From NCBI RefSeq assembly GCF_900089585.1, contig NZ_FLRH01000004.1, forward strand, positions 241,001-305,000: DNA of 64,000 nucleotides. The letters run 5' to 3'. Each line of letters begins with the position of its first letter. Position 1 is the stretch's first letter. The notes beneath the pieces are model-generated. The model did no database searches. It had not been told where the DNA came from and was given only the letters and a program-made list of their open reading frames with translations. Made by a program: the position numbers and the translations under genes. Shown in pieces: positions 15,060-23,076 of the stretch. Origin of the DNA: Micromonospora sediminicola. Its GTDB lineage: Bacteria > Actinomycetota > Actinomycetes > Mycobacteriales > Micromonosporaceae.

Positions 15060-15476
15060 ATGGAACGTGGCAGCAGCAAGCACTCGCCCAGGGTCGACGA
15101 TCAGATGAGCAGCGAGGTCAGCGGTCTCGTCCAGGGGCCGGGCACCGGGGGCTCGCGGGTCGACGAGTTCCGCGTCCCCGAGCCGGCCGGCGAGGACCAG
15201 CCCGAGGCCACCACGGCCCCGGCCGGAGAGCTGCGCACCGGCTCTCCGCAGGGGATGAGCTCCACGGACGTGGAGGCGCGCAGCCGCCTCGGCCGGTTCA
15301 TCGCCATGGCGGCGCTGCCCGGCGACCGCGACACGCTGGTGGCCAACGCCCGGGAGAACGAGGCGCCCGCGGACGTCGTCGCGGCGCTGGAGAGCCTGCC
15401 GGAGGGCACGCGTTACCAGACGGTTTCCGAGGTGTGGGCCGCACTCGGGCACAAGAACGAGACGACGCGCTGGTGA
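15060..15476 (+). CDS. DUF2795 domain protein
   Basis: A 138-residue soluble protein. The N-terminal half is low-complexity and charged: MERGSSKHSPRVDDQMSSEV resembles a stretch common in actinomycete stress proteins. The C-terminal part from about residue 75 carries the DUF2795 pattern: GRFIAMAALPGDRDTLVANA, then a helix ending SLPEGTRYQTVSEVWAALG. No biochemical role is known. An in-frame ATG at 15048 is possible but sits inside the predicted -10. The SRPBCC gene follows after 55 bases and may be co-transcribed. Confidence 0.7.
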   Translation: MERGSSKHSPRVDDQMSSEVSGLVQGPGTGGSRVDEFRVPEPAGEDQPEATTAPAGELRTGSPQGMSSTDVEARSRLGRFIAMAALPGDRDTLVANARENEAPADVVAALESLPEGTRYQTVSEVWAALGHKNETTRW

Positions 15477-15531
15477 GCGGACCGGCCCACGGTCCGCACC
15501 ACGACACCGGCGGAACAGGAGGAACCCCGAC

Positions 15532-15993
15532 ATGAGCGGCGTTATGGAACACGTGGATGTGGACGTCCCGATCCGGACCGCGTACGACCAGTGGACCCAG
15601 TTCGAGGAGTTCCCGCACTTCATGGAGGGCGTGCAGGAGGTCCGGCAGCTCTCCGACACGATGACGCACTGGACCGTGGAGATCGCGGGGGTCAAGCGCG
15701 AGTTCGACGCCGAGATCACCGAGCAGCTGCCGGACGAGCGGGTCGCCTGGCGCTCCACCGGGGGCACCCAGCAGGCCGGCGTGGTGACCTTCCACCGCCT
15801 GGACGAGGGGCACACCCGGGTCACGCTGCAGATGGAGTTCGAGCCGCACGGCGTGGTCGAGCAGGCCGGCGACAAGCTGGGCGTGGTCGACCGCCGGGCC
15901 AAGGGCGACCTGGCGCGGTTCAAGACGTTCATCGAGCGGCGCGGTCAGGAGACCGGCGCCTGGCGCGGTGAGGTCGACCGGCCGACTCCCTGA
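15532..15993 (+). CDS. SRPBCC family cyclase/dehydrase-like protein
   Basis: A 153-residue START-like protein. VMEHVDVDVPIRTAYDQWTQ and FEEFPHFMEGVQEVRQL are the typical start of the COG5637-type group, followed by HWTVEIAGVKREFDAEI. The predicted pocket binds hydrophobic ligands; stress-associated copies are common in actinomycetes. AGGAGG stands upstream of the ATG at 15532. A clear terminator follows, so it probably ends a two-gene unit with the DUF2795 gene. Confidence 0.8.
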   Translation: MSGVMEHVDVDVPIRTAYDQWTQFEEFPHFMEGVQEVRQLSDTMTHWTVEIAGVKREFDAEITEQLPDERVAWRSTGGTQQAGVVTFHRLDEGHTRVTLQMEFEPHGVVEQAGDKLGVVDRRAKGDLARFKTFIERRGQETGAWRGEVDRPTP

Positions 15994-16023
15994 GTCCCCG
16001 CTTCCCCCCCGTACCGAAGCTTC

Positions 16024-16052
16024 GATGGCCGCCGGCTCGCCCGGCGGCCATC
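16024..16052 (+). terminator. hairpin terminator
   Basis: Perfect 12-base-pair stem (16024-16035 with 16041-16052) and 5-base loop, 31 bases after the SRPBCC stop. Confidence 0.75.
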
Positions 16053-16068
16053 ACGCTGTCCGGCGGCC

Positions 16069-16093
16069 GTTTGCGATCATTCCGCCCGGGTAC
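16069..16093 (+). promoter_or_regulatory. SigB/SigF-type promoter
   Basis: GTTT (16069-16072), 15 bases, GGGTAC (16088-16093), ending 9 bases before the ATG at 16103. A near-perfect general-stress promoter in front of a small acidic gene. Confidence 0.6.
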
Positions 16094-16102
16094 CGCAGGG
16101 GA

Positions 16103-16366
16103 ATGACCGACAACGACCGCCACGTGTGGCGCGACGAGGACCGCACTCCCCTGCACGAGCTGGACCAGGCGATCGCCCGGTCGACGCTGGACGGCCAGGC
16201 CGACGACGCCACCGGCAACGACGCCGGCGAGGAGGCCGCGTTCGGCCACGGTCCCGAGGCGGTGGACCGGGGCGCCGGCCCGGAGGCCGAGCGGCGGGAG
16301 ATGACCGACGCGGACCGGGCGTACCGGCCGTCGACCACCGGCCGGACCGGGCCGGACACCATGTGA
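16103..16366 (+). CDS. small acidic hypothetical protein
   Basis: An 87-residue hydrophilic protein, MTDNDRHVWRDEDRTPLHEL and so on, very rich in Asp, Glu and Arg, without membrane segments or a domain I recognise. The composition suggests an intrinsically disordered stress protein. AGGGGA lies just before the ATG. Support for it being real is a strong SigB/SigF-like promoter upstream and a hairpin directly after its stop. Confidence 0.6.
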   Translation: MTDNDRHVWRDEDRTPLHELDQAIARSTLDGQADDATGNDAGEEAAFGHGPEAVDRGAGPEAERREMTDADRAYRPSTTGRTGPDTM

Positions 16367-16370
16367 GGCG

Positions 16371-16404
16371 CCGGCTCCGGGGGCCGGAAGCTACCCGGAG
16401 CCGG
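16371..16404 (+). terminator. hairpin terminator
   Basis: Perfect 11-base-pair stem (16371-16381 with 16394-16404), 12-base loop, 4 bases after the stop of the acidic protein. Confidence 0.6.
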
Positions 16405-16526
16405 TCACCCTACGCTCGACCGAAACGACAAAAAGTGAGGTACGGGCGGTCGGGAAAACGGACAGCCCATCCAGAATCGGCCGAACGGCTGACGGCACTC
16501 CCCCCGTGGCGCGTAAGACTTTCGGG

Positions 16527-16739
16527 ATGGATCAGGGCTCCGCTTTCCTCTCCACCCGTCAGCGCCGCCTCGCCTGGTTGGGCTTCCTGCTCGCCGCCGT
16601 CCAGGCTCCGGTCGCCGCGAAGTTCACCGACGACAGCTCCTGGCTCTTCAGCCTGGTGGTCGCGTTGATGGTCGCGACCGTGATCATCGCCGACGACGGC
16701 GCGCGCCGCCGTCCGGCCGACGCGCGCTCCTCGGACTGA
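16527..16739 (+). CDS. small membrane protein
   Basis: A 70-residue protein with two hydrophobic stretches, WLGFLLAAVQAPVAA (about residues 17-31) and WLFSLVVALMVATVII (about 38-53), and an Arg-rich end. No family recognised. The start is uncertain: ATG at 16527 or GTG at 16506, neither with a good Shine-Dalgarno. It sits among other small stress-type genes. Confidence 0.5.
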   Translation: MDQGSAFLSTRQRRLAWLGFLLAAVQAPVAAKFTDDSSWLFSLVVALMVATVIIADDGARRRPADARSSD

Positions 16740-16746
16740 CTCCTCG

Positions 16747-17187
16747 TCACGCCGGGCGCGCCTCGTGCCCCGGCCGGCCCCGGCTACGGCGGCGCTCCTT
16801 CATCTCCGCCTCGTAGAGGTGCCGCCGGCCGCCGACCAGGTCGTCCCGGGCCTGCCGGTCCATCTCCCGGAACAGCGCGTAGTAGCCGTCGTCGAAATCC
16901 TCGACGATCTGGAAGGTCCACCGCCCGGCGATGACGTTGCGACCGAGCAGGTCGCGGTCGATCCGCTCGGCGAGGGCCGGGTGCCCGGCGGAGCGGAACA
17001 GCTCCACCGCGTCGTCCAGCATCAGGTCGGCGTGGCCGATCAGCTGGTGCAGTTCGTAGAGGTGGCCGCGGGCCCGCTCGACGCACTCCAGGGCCTCGCT
17101 GAGCTTGCCCAGCGCCTCGACCGTGGCGTCACTCACCCCGTCGGGGCGGCGGTGCGCCCGGTCCGGTCCGTCGTGCGGCTGTCCCAT
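16747..17187 (-). CDS. hypothetical protein
   Basis: A 146-residue mostly helical protein. The centre SEALECVERARGHLYELHQL (about residues 35-54), with the following HADLMLDDAVELFRSAG, looks like a helical bundle; the C-terminus is basic. I do not recognise the family. The ATG at 17187 has GGAGGAAC five bases upstream, which decides against the open frame reaching 17268. It ends 7 bases from the convergent small membrane protein gene. Confidence 0.65.
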   Translation of the reverse strand: MGQPHDGPDRAHRRPDGVSDATVEALGKLSEALECVERARGHLYELHQLIGHADLMLDDAVELFRSAGHPALAERIDRDLLGRNVIAGRWTFQIVEDFDDGYYALFREMDRQARDDLVGGRRHLYEAEMKERRRSRGRPGHEARPA

Positions 17188-17347
17188 CCTGTTCCTCCAC
17201 GGGCTCGCTGCGCCGTCCGCGCGGTTTCCTTGCCCCGGGACGGGCGGCTCAATCCCGCCGGACGACACCGCCGGTCACCCGGCCGATCCGGGCATCGGCC
17301 GGTCGGCCGAGGTCACCCCGCTCCCGCCGGGGCTAGCCTCGGTCACC

Positions 17348-17710
17348 ATGCGCGTGCCGAACAACCGGGTCGCGACCCCCTCCGCGGCGGTGGCCGCACG
17401 GTCGACCCTCACCACGCTGACCACCGCCGTCGGCACCGCCGGGCTCGCCGCGGCCTTCGCGAACCCCGGGCTGCTCGCCGAGGTCGACCAGCACGCCGCC
17501 GGCGTACGCGACAGCCTGCACGGCGACCGCCGGCCGCTGAGCGTGGCGGCGCTCGCCGGCTATGCCGAGGGGCTGCGCGACGCGGCGACGGAGCACGGCT
17601 GGACGCCCCCGGAGGGGCCGGTCGACTGGTCGGCGCCGGGCTGGCTGCTCACCCGTCTGCTCGCGGTCTGCCTGCTGGCCCGCGGGTTGGACCCGCGACA
17701 CCTGGCCTGA
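17348..17710 (+). CDS. hypothetical protein (possibly DUF6401-like)
   Basis: A 120-residue protein with Ala-rich helices. The middle SVAALAGYAEGLRDAATEHG and the end LLTRLLAVCLLARGLDPRHL resemble a small actinomycete family that I believe is DUF6401, but I am not certain. No catalytic motif or signal peptide is evident. A TAGCCT box ends 8 bases before the ATG and there is no Shine-Dalgarno, so the transcript may be nearly leaderless. A terminator-like hairpin follows. Confidence 0.55.
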   Translation: MRVPNNRVATPSAAVAARSTLTTLTTAVGTAGLAAAFANPGLLAEVDQHAAGVRDSLHGDRRPLSVAALAGYAEGLRDAATEHGWTPPEGPVDWSAPGWLLTRLLAVCLLARGLDPRHLA

Positions 17711-17720
17711 GGCACGGCGA

Positions 17721-17753
17721 CGGGGTGTCCGCGATCGCCCCGCGAACACCCCG
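17721..17753. terminator. imperfect hairpin terminator
   Basis: CGGGGTGT and ACACCCCG arms continue into CGCG/CGCG with one mismatch, between two convergent genes. Confidence 0.5.
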
Positions 17754-17767
17754 GTCATCCGCCTCCG

Positions 17768-18625
17768 TCAGCCGTTGGGCCGGCGGAACTGCTGCGTCTG
17801 GTCACCCGACTGCCCGGAGCGGTAGGTGCCCGCCCCCGACATCGACTCCGGCCCGGTCGGGGTCGGCTGTCCGCCCCGGTCGGCCATCTGCCGCTCGTAG
17901 TCGCCGCGACCCGCCTGCTGCGCCTGCCGCTGCTCCCGGAACGCCCGGGACTCCTCGGCGGCCCGGTGCAGCCAGCCGTCCCAGCGGTCCTGCATCGGCT
18001 TGATCAGACCACCGCCGACACCCACGATCAGGATGCCCGCCACGGTGGCGAGGAAGGCCACGAGCACCGGCGTGGTCACCGTGGTCGCGATGCCCACCTG
18101 GTTGAGCGCGGCGATGATGCCGAGCGCCAGGATGAAGACCGCGGTCACGTCGGCCAGCACCCGGCCGTACGAGAGCCCGCCGAGCGCGCCGGAGACCAGG
18201 TCCCGGACGGCGTTGGCGATGGCGGCGGCGATCACCACGATGACGATCGCCACGAAGGCCCGCGGCAGCCAGGACACCACCCCACGGATCAGGTCGCTGA
18301 TCGCGTTGGGCCCCCACACCCCGAAGGCGAACTGCAGGGTGAACAGCAGGACCGCGTAGTAGGCCAGTCTGGCCAGGATGTCGCTGGCGTCGTACCTGGT
18401 GCGTTCGAGGGCGCGTTTGATCCCGCCGCGTTCCACGGCGCGGTCGAACCCGACCCGTTCCAGTGCCGCGTCCACGATTTTGAGGACGGCTCGGGCGATG
18501 AGCCAACCCACCACGAGGATCGCGATGAACGCGATGGCCCTCGGTACGAAGAGCAGCACCGACCTCCAGAAGTCGGTCCAGGCCGCACCGATGTCGACCT
18601 GACCGACCGCGAGGGTTTTCGGCAT
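17768..18625 (-). CDS. CmpX-like small-conductance mechanosensitive channel protein
   Basis: A 285-residue membrane protein. Hydrophobic segments lie at about residues 22-47 (FVPRAIAFIAILVVGWLIAR), 85-105, 120-145, 165-185 and 190-215, followed by a charged 70-residue tail. The conserved TM-helix repeats and the glycine-rich AFLATVAGILIVGVGGGL match the CmpX/MscS-related family, which lacks the full MscS C-terminal domain. The likely role is osmotic or envelope-stress response. The start at 18625 has AGGAGGG seven bases upstream. A possible stress promoter, GCGT-N15-GGGTAT, lies at 18685-18661 on the minus strand. Confidence 0.7.
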   Translation of the reverse strand: MPKTLAVGQVDIGAAWTDFWRSVLLFVPRAIAFIAILVVGWLIARAVLKIVDAALERVGFDRAVERGGIKRALERTRYDASDILARLAYYAVLLFTLQFAFGVWGPNAISDLIRGVVSWLPRAFVAIVIVVIAAAIANAVRDLVSGALGGLSYGRVLADVTAVFILALGIIAALNQVGIATTVTTPVLVAFLATVAGILIVGVGGGLIKPMQDRWDGWLHRAAEESRAFREQRQAQQAGRGDYERQMADRGGQPTPTGPESMSGAGTYRSGQSGDQTQQFRRPNG

Positions 18626-18813
18626 GATGTCCCTCCTGTCGCGTGAACTGCGCCGCCCGCATACCCGATGACCTCGGCAGCACGCCGAGCCGGACCCGGC
18701 CAATTTCCCGACATGCCTTGCCGAACCGGCCCTGACCTGCACTAACGTCCGACCACCCGAGGGCCGGGGGCAGCTCGGGCCACATGATCGGAACCGGACC
18801 GCCACGCTCCGGT

Positions 18814-18825
18814 TAGGCTGCGGTC
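18814..18825 (+). promoter_or_regulatory. leaderless-type -10 box for the PP2C fusion
   Basis: TAGGCT (18814-18819) ends 6 bases before the ATG at 18826 and no Shine-Dalgarno is present, so transcription should begin at or next to the start codon. Confidence 0.55.
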
Positions 18826-20982
18826 ATGCCAGGCACCGTCGGTCGGGTTCCCACGCCCTCCGTCCCCACTCCGGGAGCGCCCGCCGGCCCGGTCGCCACC
18901 GGGCCGGCCGCCGCGACCGCCCACCCGTGGGCCGCCACGCCGCTGGGCGCGCCGGAGAACTGGGACCCGGCCGTACGCGCCGTGATGGACGTGGTGCTGG
19001 ACTCGCCGGTGCCGATGGCGCTGCTTCTCGGCGACGACCTCGTCCTGCACTACAACGAGGGGTACGCGGAGCTGATCGGCGACCGCCACCCGGGCGCGCT
19101 CGGCCGGCCGGCGGCGGAGGTGTTCGCCGAGGTGTGGCGGGAGGCCGGCGCCGGTGAGGCGCTGGAACGCGTCTACCGGCGGGGCGAACCCTTCCTGGAG
19201 CGGGAGGCGGTGCTGCCGGCCGACCGGCGGGGCGGGGGCCCGGCCGAGCCGGCCGTGTTCACCCGCGGCCACTCCCCGGTCCGCGACTCCACCGGCCGCA
19301 TCGTCGGCGTGCTCACCGTGTCGGCGCAGACCACCCAGCTCACCCAGCAGCTGCAGAGCCTGAGCGACTTCGCCGCGGCGCTCTCCGGCACGCTCACGTT
19401 GGACGACGTGGCCCGGGTGACGCTGCGCTACTGCCTGCACTCGTTCGACGCCGACCGGGTCTCCCTCGCGGTGGACGAGGGCGCCGCGTGGCGGATGGTC
19501 CGGCGCATCCGGGGTGAGCTGCTCGACGAGGCCGACGAGCGACTCCCCCCGCTGTGGCGTCGGATCGGCGCCGACTCGGCGCTGCCGGCGGTGGTGACGG
19601 CGCGCAGCGGCGTGCCCTCGTTCGCCGCCGACGGGCAGCCCCTGCGCGACGTCGCGGCGGACCGGCACGACGAGAAGATCCGGGCGCTCGCCGCGCTGCC
19701 CCTGCGCTCCTCGGTGATCCGGGGCGCGCTCACCGTGGGCTACCAGGCGCCGCGGCCCTGGTCCCCGGCGGAGCGGGCGCTGCTCGCCGCGTCGGCCGAG
19801 CTGATCGGCCAGGCCGCCGAACGGGCCCGCCGGTTCGAGACCCAGCACGGCACCGCCCAACTGTTGCAGCGCAGCATGCTGCCCGAGCAGCTGCCCGACC
19901 TGCCCCGGCTGCGCATCGCCGCCCGCTACGAGCCGGGCGTCGACGGCAACGCCGCCGGCGGCGACTTCTACGACGCGTTCCTGCTGCCCTCCGGCGCGCT
20001 GGGCGTGGTCCTCGGCGACGTGGCCGGTCACGACGTGCAGGCCGCCGCCCGGATGGGTCAGGTACGCGCCGCGCTGCGCGCGCTCGCCCTGTCCGACTCC
20101 CGCCCGGACGCGGTGCTCGGCGGGCTGGACCGGCTGGTCGGGAGTCTCGGCACCGAGGGCGGCACGCACGAACTCTTCGTGACCGTGGTGTTCGGCGTGG
20201 TCGACGTGGACCGCGAGGTGCTCACGCTGAGCAGCGCCGGTCATCCCGCGCCGCTGATCCGGCGCGGCGGCCCCGACGCCGACGCCGAGTTCGTCGAGGT
20301 GCCACCCGGACCGCCGCTGGGCCTCGGCGGCCGGGCCCGGACGGTCACCGTGCCGTTCCGTCCCGGCGACACGCTGCTGCTCTACAGCGACGGGGTGGTG
20401 GAACGACGCTGGCAGGACCTGGCGAGCGGGCTGGCCGGGCTGGGCGCGGCGGTGAGCGCCGCGAGCAGTGGCGACCCCCGCGCGCTGTGCGCGGTCGCGA
20501 CCGCCGCCGTGCCGGGCGCGACCGAGGACGACGTGGCCGTGCTGGCGGTGGAGCACGCGGTCCGGCCCAGCCGGTCGGCCGGCATGGAGGTGCCGGCCGA
20601 GCCGACCGCGCCGAGCCGGGTCCGGCACTGGCTGACCGCCCAGCTCACCGAGTGGCAGGTCCCCGAGGCGGTGGTCGGCGCGGCCGTGCTCTGCACCAGC
20701 GAGCTGACCACCAACGCGCTGCTGCACGCCGGCACCGCCGCCCGGGTGGAGATCGACCTCAGCGCGGAACGCCTGCTGGTCTCGGTCGCCGATTCCGGCA
20801 CCCGGGGGCAGGTCACCCGGGCCCAGACCGACACGCTGAGCAGCCGTGGCCGTGGGCTCGGCCTGATCGAGGAGCTGAGCGACGCCTGGGGCACCGACCC
20901 GACGGTGCGGGGTTCGACGGTCTGGTTCGAGATCCTCATCCCCGGGAGCGGGTCACGCGTCGACGCCCCCGCGGCGGGGTAG
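18826..20982 (+). CDS. PAS-GAF-PP2C phosphatase with C-terminal RsbW-like ATPase
   Basis: A 718-residue signalling protein. A PAS-like sensor (about 45-170) and a GAF domain (about 175-335) precede an SpoIIE/RsbU-type PP2C phosphatase (about 345-570) with NAAGGDFYDAF, LGDVAGHDVQAAARM, LSSAGHPAPL and LLLYSDGVVE, supplying the metal-binding Asp residues. The end (about 590-715) is an anti-sigma-like HATPase with ELTTNALLHAG and GRGLGLIEELSDAW. Such fusions can both phosphorylate and dephosphorylate anti-sigma antagonists that gate SigB/SigF-type sigma factors. A sigma factor of that family lies 13 kb away; the link is inference. It precedes the HAD gene by 10 bases. Confidence 0.88.
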   Translation: MPGTVGRVPTPSVPTPGAPAGPVATGPAAATAHPWAATPLGAPENWDPAVRAVMDVVLDSPVPMALLLGDDLVLHYNEGYAELIGDRHPGALGRPAAEVFAEVWREAGAGEALERVYRRGEPFLEREAVLPADRRGGGPAEPAVFTRGHSPVRDSTGRIVGVLTVSAQTTQLTQQLQSLSDFAAALSGTLTLDDVARVTLRYCLHSFDADRVSLAVDEGAAWRMVRRIRGELLDEADERLPPLWRRIGADSALPAVVTARSGVPSFAADGQPLRDVAADRHDEKIRALAALPLRSSVIRGALTVGYQAPRPWSPAERALLAASAELIGQAAERARRFETQHGTAQLLQRSMLPEQLPDLPRLRIAARYEPGVDGNAAGGDFYDAFLLPSGALGVVLGDVAGHDVQAAARMGQVRAALRALALSDSRPDAVLGGLDRLVGSLGTEGGTHELFVTVVFGVVDVDREVLTLSSAGHPAPLIRRGGPDADAEFVEVPPGPPLGLGGRARTVTVPFRPGDTLLLYSDGVVERRWQDLASGLAGLGAAVSAASSGDPRALCAVATAAVPGATEDDVAVLAVEHAVRPSRSAGMEVPAEPTAPSRVRHWLTAQLTEWQVPEAVVGAAVLCTSELTTNALLHAGTAARVEIDLSAERLLVSVADSGTRGQVTRAQTDTLSSRGRGLGLIEELSDAWGTDPTVRGSTVWFEILIPGSGSRVDAPAAG

Positions 20983-20992
20983 GAGGCACCCC

Positions 20993-21670
20993 ATGGCCGA
21001 CGACACGCGCCGCGGCGTCCTCTTCGACGTGGACGGCACCCTGATCGACTCCACCTACCTGCACACGGTGAGCTGGTGGGAGGCGCTGCGTCAGGCCGAC
21101 CACCGGGTGCCGATGGCCCGGATCCACCGGTCCATCGGCATGGGCTCGGACAAGCTCCTCGACCACCTGCTCGGCGCCGAACGGGACCGCGACGCCGACG
21201 GCCGCCTGCGCGACGCGCACGACGCGCTCTACGCCGAGTACTGGGAGCGGCTGGCGCCGTTGCCCCGGGCGCGGGAGCTGCTGCACGCCTGCGCGGAACG
21301 CGGGTTGCGGGTGGTGCTGGCCACCTCGGCGGCCGCGCACGAGGTGACCGCGTTGCGCGCCGCGCTGGACGCCGACGACGTGATCGACACGGTCACGTCC
21401 TCCGCCGACGCGCAGGAGAGCAAGCCGGCGCCGGACATCCTGGAGGCGGCGCTGGACCAGTCGGGGCTGACCGCCGACCGGGTGGTCTTCGTCGGCGACT
21501 CGGTCTGGGACGTGGCCGCCGCCGGCAAGCTGGACATCCCCTGCATCGGCCTGACCTGCGGCGGCACCGGCCGCGCCGAGCTGGCCGGCGCCGGGGCGGT
21601 GGCGGTGTACGAGGACCCGGCGGACCTGCTGGACGCCCTGCCCGACAGCGCGATCGGCACCCTCGGCTGA
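20993..21670 (+). CDS. HAD family hydrolase
   Basis: A 225-residue HAD subfamily IA phosphatase resembling phosphoglycolate phosphatase and beta-phosphoglucomutase. Motif I is VLFDVDGTLIDSTYLH (both Asp), motif II VVLATSAAAHEV, motif III Lys in ESKPAPD, motif IV VFVGDSVWDV. The cap domain between motifs I and II is helical. GGAGG stands before the ATG at 20993. It is probably co-transcribed with the signalling phosphatase upstream. Substrate unknown. Confidence 0.85.
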   Translation: MADDTRRGVLFDVDGTLIDSTYLHTVSWWEALRQADHRVPMARIHRSIGMGSDKLLDHLLGAERDRDADGRLRDAHDALYAEYWERLAPLPRARELLHACAERGLRVVLATSAAAHEVTALRAALDADDVIDTVTSSADAQESKPAPDILEAALDQSGLTADRVVFVGDSVWDVAAAGKLDIPCIGLTCGGTGRAELAGAGAVAVYEDPADLLDALPDSAIGTLG

Positions 21671-21729
21671 ACCACCGCCGAACTCGACCGCACCGCCAGG
21701 CTTAGCCCGACCCCCGACGGGGCACTGCT

Positions 21730-21770
21730 GGCACCACCGCCCGGCCCACGGGCGACGGAAGGGTGGTGCC
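21730..21770 (+). promoter_or_regulatory. 5' leader hairpin covering the antiporter ribosome-binding site
   Basis: GGCACCACC (21730-21738) pairs perfectly with GGTGGTGCC (21762-21770), which holds the only Shine-Dalgarno-like bases and ends directly at the GTG start. An inner stem GCCCG/CGGGC (21739-21743 with 21749-21753) extends it. As drawn, the fold would hide the start site. Confidence 0.4.
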
Positions 21771-23066
21771 GTGGAACCGGTCGATGTCGCGTTCGCTCTG
21801 CTGGGCGTCGGTGCGCTGCTGGCGGGGATCCTGCCCCGGATGCTGGAGAAGCGGCCACTGTCCATGCCGATCGCGTTCCTCGGGCTGGGCATGCTGGTCT
21901 TCCTGCTGCCGACCGGGCTGCCCACGCCGGATCCGCTGCGCTCGCCGGAGTTGACCACCCACCTCACCGAGGTGGGGGTGATCGTCGCTCTGATGGGCGC
22001 CGGCCTGAAGATCGACCGGCCGTTGAGCTGGGCCCGCTGGTCGTCGACCTGGCGGCTGCTGGCCATCGCCATGCCGCTGTGCATCGCCGCCGTCGCGCTG
22101 CTCGGCTGGTGGTGGGCCGGCCTGGTGCCCGCGGCGGCGCTGCTGCTCGGCGCGGCGCTCGCCCCGACCGACCCGGTGCTCGCCTCGGACGTGCAGGTGG
22201 GCGAGCCGACCGACGCGGAGGACTCGGAGGACGAGGTGCGCTTCGCGCTCACCTCGGAGGCGGGCCTCAACGACGGCCTGGCCTTCCCATTCGTCTACGC
22301 CGCCATCGCGATCGCCACCACCAGCCTCGCCCCCTCGGACTGGCTGGTCCACTGGCTGAGTGTCGACGTGGTCTACAAGCTCGCCGTCGGCGTGGGCGGC
22401 GGGCTGCTGGTCGGCTGGTTGCTCGGCAAGCTGTTCTTCCGCGCCCCGAGCACGCTGCGGCTGGCCCGGCACTCCGAGGGCTTCCTCGCCCTGGCCGCGA
22501 CGTTCCTCGCGTACGGGCTGGTCGAGGTGGTCGGCGGCTACGGCTTCCTGGCCGTGTTCGTGGCCGCGCGGGCGATCCGGGCCGCCGAGCGCACCCACGA
22601 GTTCCACTCCGTGCTGCACGACTTCGCGGAGCAGGTGGAACGACTGCTCACCGTGTTGTTGCTGCTGCTCTTCGGCGGCGCCGTGGTCACCGGTCTGCTC
22701 GCCCCGCTCACCTGGCCGGCGGCGCTGGTCGGGCTGGCCCTGGTGCTGGTGATCCGGCCGCTGGCCGGCTGGCTGTCGCTGCGGGGCGCCCCGGGCTGCG
22801 CCACCGAGCACTGGGTGATCTCGCTGTTCGGCATCCGCGGCGTCGGGTCGTTCTACTACCTGGCGTACGCCACCAGCAAGACCGACTTCCCGCAGGCGGA
22901 ACTGCTCTGGGCCACCGTCGGCCTGGTGGTGGTGGTCTCGGTGGTGGTGCACGGCGTCGCCGCGACCCCGGTGATGCAGCTGCTGGACCGGGCCGGCGAG
23001 CGTACCCGCGACGGCGCGGAGGAGGGCCGGGCCGCGCAGCCGGTGCTCGACGGCGCCCGGGGCTGA
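21771..23066 (+). CDS. cation:proton antiporter
   Basis: A 431-residue membrane protein with about eleven transmembrane segments, of the NhaP/CPA type that exchanges Na+ or K+ for H+. Key motifs: ALAPTDPVLASDVQVGEP in the unwound transport helix and LTSEAGLNDGLAFPFVYAA, where the paired acidic/Asn residues bind the ion. ISLFGIRGVGSFYYLAYA is a later core helix. The start is GTG at 21771, immediately after a hairpin that contains the ribosome-binding bases. A second antiporter at 46237 belongs to a longer CPA1 subtype. Confidence 0.85.
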   Translation: MEPVDVAFALLGVGALLAGILPRMLEKRPLSMPIAFLGLGMLVFLLPTGLPTPDPLRSPELTTHLTEVGVIVALMGAGLKIDRPLSWARWSSTWRLLAIAMPLCIAAVALLGWWWAGLVPAAALLLGAALAPTDPVLASDVQVGEPTDAEDSEDEVRFALTSEAGLNDGLAFPFVYAAIAIATTSLAPSDWLVHWLSVDVVYKLAVGVGGGLLVGWLLGKLFFRAPSTLRLARHSEGFLALAATFLAYGLVEVVGGYGFLAVFVAARAIRAAERTHEFHSVLHDFAEQVERLLTVLLLLLFGGAVVTGLLAPLTWPAALVGLALVLVIRPLAGWLSLRGAPGCATEHWVISLFGIRGVGSFYYLAYATSKTDFPQAELLWATVGLVVVVSVVVHGVAATPVMQLLDRAGERTRDGAEEGRAAQPVLDGARG

Positions 23067-23076
23067 CCCGCCCGCA

